Positions 25,321 to 37,830 are shown, counted from the stretch's first letter. The stretch: DNA of 64,000 nucleotides from Codonopsis lanceolata (GCA_013146195.2 CM028378.1:84502295-84566294), one strand, 5' to 3'. Notes: generated from the letters alone by a model not told the origin. Numbers and translations: made by a program.

Positions 25321-26600
25321 TAATTAGGATTCAAAGAATCTGTCGATTTAGCTTGTGATACATCTGCATCCGAAGGTGCATCGATCAGAAAATCAAAAAC
25401 GTAAACATCGAAAGTCTTTAAGTTAATTAAAACAGTAATAAAACAGGGATCTATCAAACAATGTACAAGTTATGCTTGTAGATTTAGCCTCATGGCCAAA
25501 AAATATTTCATTAAAAGAATTATAAGTTTCTTAAACACAAATATGAAATTTACTAAAAATAAAAACCCTCTAACAAGACATAAATTATGTAGAGGAAACT
25601 CACAAATAAGAGTATAGATGCATCTAGTTATCCAGCGAAGCTGTCAGTTTCTCTCTTTGTTCTGTGTGTGTATGTCTGTATCTCTGCTCACATTTCTTCT
25701 GCACGAGCAGCACTATATATATAGCTGAGGTAGAGTCCTACACAAATAGGAAAACCAAAGACTCCAAGGAAATAAATGATTAGGAAATAAATCAATTAGT
25801 TTTCAAATATAGTTTCCTAATTTAAATCAAATAATATATCATAAGATTTTATCAATTTAATTAAGGACTTTTGAGAGGTTTTAGAAGTGATAAAATATAT
25901 AGTAATTATTTACCATTACTTTAAGATCAAGAAATATATTAAATATAGTAACTACTTATCATAACTTTTGGATCAATAAATGATACAACAATTAAAATCA
26001 ATTAAGAAAAATAAGACGACCCTATTTTACCCTTACAAGCACATCCATAAGACCAACATTTGTGATAATAGTCGTCGAAAGTGGCGGTGGCGTTGGATGT
26101 TGTTCATTTATGCCCACGTAAGTTCGGGTGAATTAATGAGTAAAAATGGTCATTGTTGCCCAATTACAATAGATCAGGTCTTACGAATCTAGTTTGTTTG
26201 AGAGAGCTCTTATCTCTCACATGTCATTCTCCAATGCATGATGCGTTAGATTAAAAAGATAAATGTCTTACAAAAAATATTATAAGACAGTTTTTTTTCT
26301 TTCTAAATTCTTATAATTACAATATCATATAATCTTATACCCATCATTTTGTAGGCGGTCTAAGTGGATATATGAGTATGACCAATTAACACTATACTCC
26401 AATAGAAAATGTGGCTCTTCTTTTTAATGATATTTAATGTTATTTTAATTTTACGATGATTAAAATGACTTGAAAATATTGGTCATTGTACCAAAGTAAA
26501 CTAGCACTATACTCCGATTGATTTAGATATCCCTTCCCGGAACTCGAATAACCGTATTTTTTTTTATTTTGGTGCAAAACTCTTAAAACTGTATGTGAGC
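25321..26600. other. AT-rich spacer, nothing firm
   Basis: On the minus strand, TATATATATAG near 25710-25720 followed by a CA/GA-rich stretch could be a promoter and leader. No coding frame follows it, so I do not call a gene. Confidence 0.3.
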
Positions 26601-26952
26601 TAGCTTGCATCTTAGAGCATCACCAATCTATATATATATATTTAAAATCGATGAAAAGCATTATAGTTGTGTCATTTCACCATTTTTTGATAAATCTTCA
26701 TTATAAAGTATTTATGTGGAGGCTTTAAAAACTTTTAGTTTTCTAGCTATTAACTAATAATAATACATAATAATAATAATCAATATGATAAGGGGTATTA
26801 TTATTAGTATAAATATCTTCTTCTATTGTCAATAGTAGAAGATTTATATTTAAAAACTTTTACAACTAACATTACTTCTAACCAATACGAGATAAAACTC
26901 TTCAAGGTGGGACATTGCTTCTAATGATTCACTTCTAACATCATATTTTAAG

Positions 26953-27332
26953 CCTTGATATCTTATTCATCTAAAACTTTATTTGGACAAATAAAAATAT
27001 CATTTAGATACTTTTGTCGAGCACAACACATTTGCATAATTACTTTTGCCAACAAACAAATGACACGTAAAGAAATTCGTGCTTCAAGTTGCACAATTTC
27101 TTTCACTAAAAACACTAATTTTTTTTAACAAGTATTATACTTGAAGTCTTGATATCTTATTCATCCAAAATTCGATTTGGATAAATAAATATATCATTTC
27201 GATGCTTTCACCGAGTAGAACATATATGCGCAATTACCTTCGCCAACAAACAAATGACACGTAAGGAAATTCGTGTCTCAAGTTGCACAATTTCTTTAAC
27301 TAAAAACACTAATTTTTCAACAATAGAAGAGA
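26953..27332. repeat. Direct tandem duplication, period 195 bp
   Basis: Copy 1 (26953-27147) and copy 2 (27148-27332) share CTTGATATCTTATTCATC at the start. Inside both are CCAACAAACAAATGACACGT, then AAGTTGCACAATTTCTTT. Identity is about 85% by eye. Non-coding. Confidence 0.85.
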
Positions 27333-27890
27333 TGTATCTCACATTAGTTAGAAATTGATACTGATTTTAAAAAAAACTATTATTAAGTACCAATAGAAGT
27401 GATGTATAATACATTGGTTGGAAAGTGCTGTTGGTTTTCAAAGTTATTTGATAAAAGACTTCTACCATTATTACTAATAGAAGATGTATACCTCACATTG
27501 GTTAGAAAATAATGTTGATTTTAAATTATTTTATATTATTACCTATAAAAAAGATGTATAACACAATGTTTAAAAAGAAAATGTTAGATTTTAAAGTTTT
27601 TAGAGTAAAGACTTTCACTTTTACAAAAGATGTATGTCACATTGGTTACATAATATTCTATTATTATTAACAATAGAAGAAATATATCACACATTGGTTA
27701 GAAATTGATATTTGTTTTAAAAATACTATTATTAATTACCAATTGAAAAGATGTATGATACATTGGTTAGAAAGTGATGTTGGTTTTCAAAGTCTTTTGA
27801 TAAAAGACTTCTACCATTATTACCAATAGAAGATATATATCTTACATTGGTTAAAAATGATATTGATTTTTAATTATTTAAGATTATTTA
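27320..27890. repeat. Satellite-like array of 70-95-bp units with higher-order structure
   Basis: Units built on AATAGAAGATGTAT, CACATTGGTTAGAAA and TTGATTTTAAA repeat about eight times. A longer block containing TTTTGATAAAAGACTTCTAC appears at about 27450 and again at about 27800, giving a higher-order period near 340 bp. AT-rich and non-coding. Confidence 0.75.
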
Positions 27891-28132
27891 AAACAAATTC
27901 TTAAAAATAGTTATGTAAAACAAAAATACGTTAGTAAAAAAAAAATATTTGATAGAACAAAAATAATAGTTACAGAGTGAATGAAAACAAAACAATTTAA
28001 AGTGAGATTAACAAAATAATAGAAATAATTTATGGAACAAAAGCTTTCCGTAAAACTAATTCTTAAAAATAAAAATAATAGTTACGAACTCAATAAAACA
28101 AAAAATATAATGGAAGTTAGTAAAATCAAAAT
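27891..28132. other. AT-rich spacer
   Basis: Low-complexity AT-rich sequence. Nothing identified. Confidence 0.4.
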
Positions 28133-28576
28133 TGATGAGCTCGGCACAAATCCTGGTCACGAGCTGGGCACATGTGCCCTCACGTGATAAGCACATGGAG
28201 GATAGGGACCAGGAAAAGGGTCACCCGAACAAGATAACCCGAGGAGGACATCTTCATATTTGCCGAACAGGAATCTTCCTACCAATCTGATCGAGTAGGG
28301 AGCAAGGCTGCTCGAATAAGCCAGATATCCATTCCAAAGCTTAACTGTCAGATAACTCTGGAGTCCGAGATTTAAGCCATGACCCAGTTAGTTATGCGGT
28401 CAACGCGCATTTATGATCATAAAGGTATATGATCTCTCCATAATAATTATTCAGCCCGGAATTTACTCCCAGAAGGACTATATATACCTTACAATGTTTC
28501 ATTTCAAAGGTACGCTCATTTTTCCACATCGAAACCCTGTCATTTTGCTTTCTACAAGCTTAACACTTACTCATTC
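28133..28576 (+). mobile_element. Truncated Ty3/gypsy-type LTR (family B)
   Basis: It starts TGATGAGCTCGGCACAAATC. It is clearly homologous, in opposite orientation, to the complete solo LTR at 41084-41670. Shared blocks include CACGTGATAAGCACATG, GGTCACCCG, GCGGTCAAC, a TATATATACC promoter-like box and CGAAACCCTGTCA. The copy stops near 28576, where the other continues for about 140 bp, so it is truncated at its 3' side. Confidence 0.8.
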
Positions 28577-29023
28577 CTCTTTTTTTTCTTAATCCTTGGA
28601 TTTTCTCTCTCCATGCAATGAAGACATCTCTTTCTTTGAAAAACTAAAAACAAAAATCGATCATATTCTCAATGCATGACAAATGTTTTTTATTCCCGAT
28701 ACAACATTTAATCAAAGGGTAATTAATAAAGGTAAAGTTGGTAAAATGTGGATACAGTTTTCTTGAAATTATATATCATCATTTATTTTGGGACAAATTT
28801 TATTTGGGAGAGACTATTTCCACTACAATTTTTGCTTATCTACTACATCTTTAATTATTGTATCAAATAAATATATGTTTGGACAAAATTACCCCTTAAA
28901 TGCTTGCTCTTTTTAAGTTGACTAATCAAATTACTTTTCTAATCATCTTTTAAGATTATTTTTTAGTTCAAACATTTATGAATAACATAATTATTCTATT
29001 ATTATTTTTACTTTTTGTAATAA
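28577..29023. other. AT-rich spacer
   Basis: No gene or element border supported. The short open frame from 28978 is AT-driven and falls in the duplicated stretch that follows. Confidence 0.4.
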
Positions 29024-29366
29024 CTTTATTAATTAATCTTATAACTAAAGTTATAATGTATAATTATTGTGAGGACAGTTTTTGTCTACCAATCTTTGAG
29101 CAAATATATGTTCATTGGTTATGGAAAAAATTAAAAGTGAAATTTAAAGGATGTAATTTTAAAAAATGATCGAATATTAAAATCATAAGTAATGGCTTTA
29201 TTAATTAATCTTATGACTAAAGTTACAATGTATAATAAAAAAATATCGTTGACATTTTTTGTCTACCAAACTTTGAGTAAATATATGTTCATTACTTATG
29301 AAAAAAAAAATTAAAAATGAAATTAAAATGATGTAAGTGTAAAAAATGATCAAATATTATAATCAT
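29024..29366. repeat. Direct tandem duplication, period 172 bp
   Basis: CTTTATTAATTAATCTTA starts copies at 29024 and 29196. TTTTGTCTACCAA and AAATATATGTTCATT recur at matching offsets. The 63-codon frame in copy 1 is not kept in copy 2. Confidence 0.8.
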
Positions 29367-29711
29367 AATATGAAATAGTAATATTTACTATCTTTTGCCT
29401 ACCTTTGCAATTGATTCAAAATTTTAATTCTTGAGTTGATAGAAACCAATATTCAGTTTAATACCTATCATAATAATTGAATTGATATTTTAAAATAATA
29501 TTTTTTAAAATTAAATTAGAATATTATTTTTTGATAATAAAATATTCAATATATTCTAAAACTTTGGTAGAAAATGTATTAATCATATTATTTTTATGAT
29601 AATGGAATATGAAATTTGAGTAATTAGAAAAAAAAAACATATTGAGTTCAGAGCAAAGAAAACCACTGCAAATCAAATATGAAGTGATGAAGTTGACAAA
29701 TCAAGAGGTAA

Positions 29712-30602
29712 GATCATCTCCAACAATTACTTCAAACCTTTAAATTTGAAGTGTTTGTTCATTATTCACAACTCCAACAAGCCCTTATTATCTACTTCAA
29801 ATTTGAAGTGTCCTTCCTAGCCCTTCAAATTTGGAGTGTAACTATTCACAACTTTATCTTCCCACTCTTTTTTTTTTTTTTTTGTTTAAGTAGTTATTTT
29901 GTATTTTATGTTTTTATTATTATTGTTAGTTTAGTTGTTTAGTTTAAATACTACTTTGATGTTTTTGGTTTAAATAACACAAAAAATTAATTCAATTATT
30001 TTTATTTTTATTGTAAGTTATTAGATATATATTATATTAAAATTATTTATAATAAATTTTATAAATATTAGACATTAATTTTAAAAAATGAAAATTACGT
30101 TACATATGTCTATTTAGATGTTTATAATATTAAAATTATTTATAATAAAGTTTATAAAATTATTTTCATATGTCTATTTATGTTTGATTTTAGTTGTATT
30201 TTCATGTCTATTTAGTTGTTTATTTCAGTTATTTTAATGTTTGTATTTTAGTCTTTATTAATGTCTTGTAATTAATTATTAATTTTAATATGTTTGTATT
30301 TTAGTCTCAATTAAATTCATGTATTTAATTATTATTTTTAATGCACAATATTTAATTTAATTTAATATTAAATCAATAAATAATATATTTGTTTTGCTAA
30401 AATATATTAATACAAATTGAATGAAATAAAACATATACTTGGAATACAAATTAAATGAAATAATGAAAAATATATTTGGAATATTCTTTTTAGAGTAAAC
30501 TTTGAAGTAAAATTATTGGAAATAGTGGAAGAAATATAGTACAAAAATTATATAAATTTAAAGATTTAGTACAATTTTAACTTCAAACTATTAGAGATTG
30601 TC
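29712..30602. mobile_element. Probable PIF/Harbinger-type non-autonomous element, 891 bp
   Basis: The left end is GATCATCTCCAACAATT. The inverted right end is GACAATCTCTAATAGTT. TAA flanks both sides (29709-29711 and 30603-30605), matching the 3-bp TSD of Harbinger elements. The interior is very AT-rich and non-coding. The short TSD makes the assignment moderate. Confidence 0.6.
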
Positions 30603-31154
30603 TAAATGACGTTTTAAAGTAGATATATTGAGTTAGATCTTTCGACAACAGCCATAAATGGAAATGCTTTCATGCATAAAATAGAAATTTATCATGAGCA
30701 AATGATTTGAAATTGCATCATTGATCAATATTGTGCAATCACTAATGCATAGAAATATGTGCTCAAACCTCAGTCAAGGAAATATGGAAATGTTTTGAGA
30801 CGAGAAGACAAAGAAAACAAGTTTAGCAATTATACTGCCAATTAGGGGTGAGCTTGGTCCGGTTCGGTCCACTTTTTTGGAAAAACTGAGAGAACCAGGA
30901 CCAGACCAATAGTCTGGTTCTTAAAAAATATAGAACCAGGACCAACCCAATATGTGTGAGAACCAATACATTGGTCCGATCCAGAACCAATTGAAGACGT
31001 ACGAGAACCAGGACCGGACCAATACGATGCGTATCTTTGATTAAGAGGATAACTAGATTTTCTAAAAAAATAATGATCAATAATCAAATCATGTTCTTCC
31101 TTCATACAACATTTTGTTGGATTCGCTGTTCTTGTGAAAATAAACTAAAAGTAA

Positions 31155-31620
31155 AAATCATTACTTCCAAATTAATACAGAAATGAAAAAGAAAGTTGTA
31201 AGAAAATTTATTGCAAGTCATCTTCCTATCCGATCCCCTTATGGTTAATTTAATTAATTTACAGGTAACAATCCTTCAAACTAATAATGTTTGGAATCAC
31301 AAAAAGAGACAGAAAATTAATTAATAGGGAAGAACAATGTTTTCCCTCCTATTTTCTCTTTAATCAAATAAGGAAACTTGGTTGAATAAATCATTACTTC
31401 CAAATTAATACAGAAATGAAAAAGAAAGTTGTAAGAAAATTTATTGCAAGTCATCTTCCTCTCCGATCCCCTTATGGTTAATTTAATTAATTTACAGGTA
31501 ACAATCCTTCAAACTAATAATGTTTGGAATCACAAAAAGAGGCAGGAAATTAATTAATAGGGAAGAACAATGTTTTCCCTCCTATTTTCTCTTTAATCAA
31601 ATAAGAAAACTTGGTTGAAT
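31155..31620. repeat. Nearly identical 233-bp tandem duplication
   Basis: Copies 31155-31387 and 31388-31620 differ by only a handful of bases by eye, including CCTATCC versus CCTCTCC and a few A/G changes. It lies inside the hAT-like element and post-dates much of the surrounding divergence. Confidence 0.95.
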
Positions 31621-31688
31621 ATTGAATCAAATTATTATATGTTTTATTTAGGTTGTAAGTTGTATCCCTTTTTATTATCTTCTTATCA

Positions 31689-31691
<3 letters not shown>

Positions 31692-31739
<48 letters not shown>
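31692..31739. repeat. (TA)n microsatellite
   Basis: About 24 TA units inside the hAT-like element. Confidence 0.9.
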
Positions 31740-31744
<5 letters not shown>

Positions 31745-31974
31745 ATAATAAATACATATTGGTCCGGTTCGGTCCGGTTCTGCGTTTTTGGTTTTTGGAA
31801 CCGGGGACCGACCCAATTGTCCGGTTCTGTAAAAATTCAGATCCAGGACCAATCCAAAGTATTGGTCCGATCTATTTTTAATTGGTCTGGTCCGATTCTA
31901 TTGGTCCGGTCTGGTTCCGAAAAACTTCTGCTCACCCCTACTGCCAACCTCCAATTTTAGAAAACAGAATACTG

Positions 31975-32250
31975 TTTTGGGCATGTCCAATGTACTTATC
32001 TTATCAAAATTAAATTTTGATACCTATTGATTATTATTTATAGATATAAAATTATCATCTTTAATCATAGGTATCAAAATAAAGGATATTAAAATTAGGT
32101 GCGGTACTAATGAATGTATCAAATTTGATATCTTTCCTAATACCACACCTAATGTTAATACATTTTACTTTAACCATTAGATAGTCTAATATTCTTTCAT
32201 AGGTATCAAAATTTTATCTTGACCCTCACCATTGCACAATTGCACTTGTC
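31975..32250. repeat. Foldback AT-rich MITE-like sequence
   Basis: AAATTTTGATACCTAT (32012-32027) is exactly inverted as ATAGGTATCAAAATTT (32199-32214). The outer ends pair poorly and no TSD was established. Confidence 0.45.
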
Positions 32251-34140
32251 CTTATAAAAGTATAACCAACCTCCAATTTTATTGCTTTAATGAAAAATAT
32301 CTATTTTAAATATCTGACCCAAAAAAAATTAGTCTCATTTGTTAAGTTACATTTTTTTTATTATTTTAGCTTTACTTATTTATACGATCTTCAAATTGTA
32401 TTAAAATTAGAACTACTTTTAGAAAATACTATTTTTAATCGTCTAAAGTAGAAAGATTATTTTGTTTGGGGGGTCTGAATTAAAGATGTCTTAGAGCATG
32501 TACAATGGTACTACAAAGCTCCCCAACTTGGAGACTTAAGCTCTATTTTTCTAATTTTATTATAAAAATATCATTAAGCTCTTTACTTAACCTTTCTAAC
32601 AAAAACACCCCTTCCAACAACGCACAAACTCCAATATTTTTATATATCCCACCATTTTTATTTCTTAATTTAATATTTTTATTAAAAAAATGGCTGAAAT
32701 TTTAAAAAAAAAATCATAAAAAAAATTTTCGATATCCAAATGAAACAAACCAAGTCTTTATTTATAGATAAAAATGTGTACTTTAATTCAAAAAAAATTA
32801 AAAAATATTTTTTATGGCTTAAAATTTGTCAAAAATAGCAATAGCGGAAAAAAGTTACTTTGTCCACCCCTTGAATGAAGCGTGGAAAGTGGGCAACAGA
32901 TGTTGGGGGCAGTGTGCGCAAGAAGTTGTTCCTTTTTTTTTGTTCAAAACTGAGCGTTTTGGGTTTATTTTTTGTTAAACTATGTCGTTTTTGTTGAAAT
33001 TTTTTTATCAGGCGCTGGAGCTTCTTTGGCTCCTCAATTCGCTTTTGCTTGGTCAAGCACCACTCAAGAAAACTTATTGTTTTGAAGAATCTATCAAGCA
33101 ACAAAGCTAGTCCCCCACTCCAAGCACCCTTCTTGTATTGGCTTTTATATCACAAAAGTGTATTACTCATGTATTACTATACATATTTGAACATGTGTCA
33201 TAAGTTATAAAGATTGACGGTACATGATTGATATATTTTTGTGATGCATGAGATATCTCGGTAATAGGGTGATGGGACGGGACGAAGAGATATATATTTT
33301 AAATCTAATTAATGATTTCTTACTTGTTTTTTGATTTTAGGTGCATGTGAAGACTCTAAATTAATTTGACCAGCATGAAAAATTCAAGCAAATAATTTTG
33401 ACAAGTTTGGGTATGAATATGAAGACTTGAAATTCTCTTATCAGTGATCACCACCACTATTTGGAAAGAATTTAAGAATTAAAATTCTGTAAATGCTGAA
33501 AAGAGGGAGTCCCAACTCACAGGTACCAAGTGCTTTTAATACTTGTCCAAATTTGATTCCAAAAGAAAGCCTACAAATTAATCTTATGCACTTTTCCCCG
33601 GCAGTAAATATTACTTCCTCCTCATCTAAGGCTCTAAGCCTATATGACTTCAGTCTTCACTTCAGTGTTCAGTGATGATGCAATAGGCAGCACTCGCCAC
33701 TCAGTAGTCAGCACTCAGCAGTCAGCAGGCGATCTCTCCACACTTGTTCCTCCACCTGTTTGTTTTTCTGTTATTTTTTACTTTTGTTTATTCATTCATC
33801 AAGAAATTCAACAACTCAAGATTCAAACAATTCCTTAAATATGAAATATTAAAATGGTTTTTTTTTTAATTTGGAGAAATAATTTTCAAGTAGGAATCAT
33901 AAAAATTGAAGTTGGTATTGTAGGAAAAAGTAGTATAAATAAATATAAATATTACTTAAATATAGAGAATAATAAACAGAAGTCAATATGTAATGAGATT
34001 GTTCTGCAACTTCTAACTTCACTTGGATGTCCCTAGCAAAGATGCTATTCCCCACACTCATATTTATCGCCCATTACTTAATTTCTTAGATTTGTGAAGA
34101 TTCATATTCATAATCTAATAAAAATGGAACACAGAGTATA
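32251..34140. other. Spacer upstream of the receptor kinase
   Basis: GAGCATGTACAATGG at about 32494 looks like a MITE terminus, but I found no convincing partner. CAGTCAGCACTCAGCAGTCAGC-like words cluster at 33690-33730. No coding region is supported; the minus-strand frame at 32829-33104 has no recognisable domain. Confidence 0.35.
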
Positions 34141-34230
34141 TTGGTGAAGAAGTTTTGTTTCTGGTGAGCTGTGTCCCCTCTCACATGGCCCCTCCTCCCT
34201 CCCCTCCCTATGTCTCATAAATCTCAGTTA

Positions 34231-34235
34231 ATACC

Positions 34236-34266
<31 letters not shown>
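34231..34266 (+). repeat. (CT)n tract in the presumed 5' leader of the receptor kinase
   Basis: About 18 CT units end about 30 bp before the start codon. Pyrimidine tracts of this kind are frequent in plant 5' leaders near the transcription start and may contribute to expression. Confidence 0.85.
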
Positions 34267-34268
<2 letters not shown>

Positions 34269-34296
34269 AGATGTTGTTGTGTTGCTGTGAGAAACC

Positions 34297-37100
34297 ATGA
34301 GTTTATCAGGCTTTGATCGTCTCCATTCATGGTCGAAATTTCTTGCATTTCTTCTTCTACTTCTGTTGAACCATTCCTTTGGGCTCACTACAGATGGGGT
34401 TTTTTTGCTCTCTTTCAAATACTCTGTTCTCAGTGACCCGTTTGGTGTTCTTGATAGCTGGAGTTACTCCGACCAGACACCCTGTTCATGGTACGGCGTC
34501 CGTTGCGGTGCACCCGACGGCATTCCCGACGCAATCTACCGCGTTACCGCCTTGTCTCTCCCCAATTCTCAGCTTCTCGCCTCCATTCCCGACGATCTCG
34601 GCCTTATCCAGTACCTACAGAACGTTGACTTGTCAAACAACTCCATCAACGGGTCCATTCCTTCGTCTCTTTATAACGCAACCGGCCTCCGGTTTCTTGA
34701 TTTCTCCAACAACTTGATCTCCGGCGAGCTTCCGGAGCTCGTTGGAGGACTTAGGAATCTTGAATTTCTCAATCTTTCCGACAATGCATTGGCCGGGAAG
34801 CTCCCGGAGAATCTAACGACTTTGTCTAATTTAGCAGTTCTTTCTCTGAAAAATAACTACTTTTACGGTGGTATTCCAAGTGGGTTCGATTCAGTTAAGG
34901 TTCTAGATCTTTCCTCCAATTTGATCAACGGATCCCTGCCGACAAACTTCGGCAGCGGCAATCTTAACTATCTCAACGTCTCATACAACAGACTTTCCGG
35001 TGACATTCCAGTGGAATTCGGGAACAAATTTCCGACCAATGCCACCATAGATCTCTCTTTCAACAACTTGACCGGCGAAATACCGGAATCAAGCGTTTTC
35101 ATCAACCAAGACAAGAAATCATTTTCCGGGAATCCAGAATTGTGCGGCAGACCGTTAAGAAACCTGTGTCCAATTCCCTCCACCATGACTAGTCCCCCTA
35201 ATGACACGTCCCCAACTTCTCCTCCCGCCATTGCCGCCATCCCCAAAATCATTGACTCGTCTCCGTCGAATTCAACCAGTTCCCCTACTGGGTCACAGCA
35301 AAGCCGGTTTAAATCAACAACAATTGTCGCAATCGTCCTTGGCGATATCGCCGGAATCGCGATTCTAGCCATCATCTTTATCTACGTTCTAAAGAGAAGG
35401 AAAAACGGAATTGCAAAGAAGGATGAGGTAGAAAAGGAATTCGATTGGGGGTCGTCTTCGACAACGGAAGAAAGCAAAGGATTACGTTCATGGGCGTGTA
35501 TGATAAAACAGCGAAAAACTGACGAAGAAGATTCGACAGACTGCTCTACGAGCTCGGAATCCGAGGGGGAAGGTGGAAAAGAAGGGCAAAACAGTCAATT
35601 CAACTTGAAACCAGCCGCCGCCGAAGAGAAGAAAGGCGAGCTGGTGACCGTTGACGGCGAGAATGAGCTTGAACTGGAGAACCTGTTGAAGGCTTCGGCG
35701 TATATTCTTGGGGCGAGTGGTTCGAGCATTATATACAAGGCGGTACTGGAAGACGGAACGACGTTGGCAGTTCGACGGATTGGTGAGAGCGGGTTGGAGC
35801 GGTTCAGGGATTTCGAGACACAGATCCGAGTTATTTCTAAACTGGTTCATCCAAACTTGGTCCGGATTCGTGGCTTCTACTGGGGCTCCGACGAAAAGCT
35901 AGTTATCTATGATTTCGTTCCCAACGGCAGCCTCGCCAATACACGTTACCGTAAGCCCTTTCTTCCCTCCAAAATGCGCAGTTTAGCAATTATTATGTGC
36001 TTTTACTAAAATGAGCTCGAGTTTAGTTCAATGTGCGTTGTTTAGGAAATTGGTTCCAGTTTTTGCTAGAGTGCGCCCGCTGGTATTTGACGACGGGGGA
36101 GTAGTTGTTTACTGACCGGCGAGCGCTTAACACTAATATTTTAATGATAGACTGAAAGTCAACTGTCGTAGCTAGGTGTAGTTACTTGTTCTTAGGTCCA
36201 CAGTGCAAGATAGCAAATATGCGTGTCCAAAATACATAATGCGCCAAATGAATGATTTCAGTGGTCAATTGACTTCCATAGAAAATGACCTAGTTTCCTA
36301 TTTGTTTTGTTCTTTTGTTCTTGTTTAAGCATTATCTTGACCATCTACCCAAATTGAGCATGTCCTGGGTCTAACTTTTTGCGGTTTGTTATCTTTCAGG
36401 AAAAGCAGGCTCGTCTCCATGTCCTTTACCGTGGGAATTGCGGCTCAAGATAGCAAGAGGGACTGCTCGTGGGCTAACATACATTCACGAGAAGAAGCAG
36501 GTTCATGGAAATTTAAAGCCCAGTAACATCTTGTTGGGTTTTGACATGGAGCCCAAGATAGGTGATTTTGGGCTTGAAAGGCTGGTCATGGGTGACAATA
36601 GTTATAAAGCTGGTGGATCAGCCAGGAATTTCGGTAGTAAGCGGTCAACAGCTTCTCGCGATAGCTTTCAGGACCTAACAACTGGGTCTAACCCAAGTCC
36701 AAGTCCAAGTTCGATGGGCTGCATTTCACCGTACTATGCACCAGAATCCCTTAGGAATTTGAAGCCCAGTCCAAAGTGGGATGTGTACTCATTTGGTGTG
36801 ATTTTGCTCGAATTGCTGACCGGAAAGGTAATTGTTTCCGACGAATTTGGCCCAGCAAGCTCCACGTGGAGCGCCACGTTGGCGGATGAAGAGAAGAATA
36901 AGGTTTTGAGGATGGCTGACGTGGCGATCCGAGCTGACATGGAGGGGAAAGAGGATGCCTTGTTGTCATTATTGAAATTAGGCTATGGTTGTATATCTCC
37001 GGTTCCACAAAAGAGACCACACATGAGAGAGGTGCTTCAAGGTCTTGACAAGTTCCCTGCTTCTTCTTCTTCTTCTTCATATTATTTTGGTCACTTATAG
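34297..37100 (+). CDS. LRR receptor-like kinase (LRR-III type), two exons
   Basis: Exon 1 is 34297-35950 and exon 2 is 36400-37100. The 449-bp intron has GTAAG and TTTCAG borders in phase 1, giving 784 residues. Domains in order: signal peptide (about 1-29), an LRR N-cap with CSWYGVRC, about seven or eight leucine-rich repeats (about 80-275), a Pro/Ser/Thr-rich stalk, a transmembrane helix (about 341-364), an acidic Ser-rich juxtamembrane stretch, and a kinase domain (about 457-775). Key residues depart from an active kinase. The VAVK lysine is replaced (AVRR, Arg493), and the catalytic HRD is HGN (587-589, in HGNLKPSN). GDFG (606-609) and APE (665-667) are kept. The features match the Arabidopsis At4g34220/At2g15300 group, which shares these changes. 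It probably acts at the plasma membrane, perhaps with little catalysis of its own. No frame defect is seen. Confidence 0.93.
35951..36399 (+). other. Intron of the receptor kinase gene
   Basis: The donor is C|GTAAGCCC and the acceptor is TTTCAG|GAAAAGC. Splicing joins ...NTRY to RKAGSSPCPLPW, restoring continuous kinase subdomains. Its position matches the conserved intron I recall for this subfamily. Confidence 0.9.
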
Positions 37101-37345
37101 TTACAAATGGACCCCATTGTAGAGAGATGTATTTATGATAGACTGACAGGGTGGCGGTTGTTTATCTAAAAGATAGTTACGTTTGATTGTTATTGTCGTT
37201 GTAATTTCTGTTTATTGTTGGACTCTAATTGCTAGCTAATTTTGGACTTTTTGGCCCATTCATGTTAGCTTTAATATTAATAATAACATTGGCAATATTT
37301 TGAAGATATATACTTTGATTTTCTCATTCCCCTTGATGCATTGTT
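37101..37345 (+). other. Presumed 3' untranslated region of the receptor kinase
   Basis: T-rich sequence follows the stop. AT-rich words such as AATATTAATAATAAC near 37272 could serve as a plant polyadenylation region. The exact end cannot be read from sequence. Confidence 0.4.
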
Positions 37346-37417
37346 TTACATATCGCTAGTGCTGTATGTTAAAACTTGCCTTGGATGCCATCGAAAATAA
37401 TTATGGCTGGGAATCGA

Positions 37418-37443
37418 GTCTCTCTCTCTCTCTCTCTCTCTCT
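37418..37443. repeat. (CT)n microsatellite
   Basis: A run of CT units downstream of the receptor kinase. Confidence 0.85.
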
Positions 37444-37619
37444 CACATATCGATCTCGGGCTTGGTTTATGTTTTGCTCTTGCCTCTATTGCATAATTTC
37501 GAATATGACTGCTTTTGGGGACAACAGACCTTCTGGGTACTATCCATAGCAAGTGATCAAGCACCTCAACTCTTGATTGCGCAAAATCTGGACAACTAAA
37601 CTAGCCTCGTCAATCCGGT

Positions 37620-37830
37620 GGATTGGGTTGGAATGAGTAATGGGTTGAAACGGGTCGAAACCCGTTAGAACTCAAATGTTAAACGGGTTGAAATGAATTT
37701 GGTTAAAACGGGTCGTCCCGTTTCAACCCGAATTTTCCCCCCCAAAAAAACACAAATTTATAGCATAAAATGCACTGATCAAAATGGGTAGCGGGTCTAG
37801 CTCGTTTTAACCCAATCCATTAAGATCCGT
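37620..37830. repeat. ACGGGTYG motif cluster in both orientations
   Basis: GGGTTGAAACGGGTCGAAAC and its inverse GTTTCAACCCG recur about six times. This is the style of subterminal repeats in small DNA transposons. A complete element with TSD was not resolved. Confidence 0.45.

Larger units (their letters stand above)
30843..31940. mobile_element. hAT-like non-autonomous element, 1,098 bp
   Basis: Both ends read TAGGGGTGAGC toward the inside. The flanking 8-mers are CTGCCAAT (30835-30842) and CTGCCAAC (31941-31948), a 7/8 match and the right length for hAT. Subterminal regions are packed with GGTCCGGTTC / GAACCGGACC words, a typical array of short subterminal motifs. No transposase is encoded. 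The interior holds a 233-bp tandem duplication and a TA microsatellite. Confidence 0.85.

Noticed and set aside
28978..29169. 63-codon hydrophobic open frame
   Set aside because: AT-rich composition favours Ile/Leu codons. The frame is not retained in the adjacent 172-bp duplicate.
30823..31105. Two overlapping minus-strand open frames rich in GPGS/LVLV repeats
   Set aside because: They result from GGTCC/GGACC subterminal repeats of the hAT-like element read in different registers.
32494..33120. MITE starting with GAGCATGTACAATGG
   Set aside because: No convincing inverted partner or TSD could be found on the right side.
34224..36009. Overlapping frames on both strands within receptor-kinase exon 1
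   Set aside because: They are shadows of the kinase coding sequence. The continuation of the first frame to 36009 reads into the intron past the GTAAG donor.
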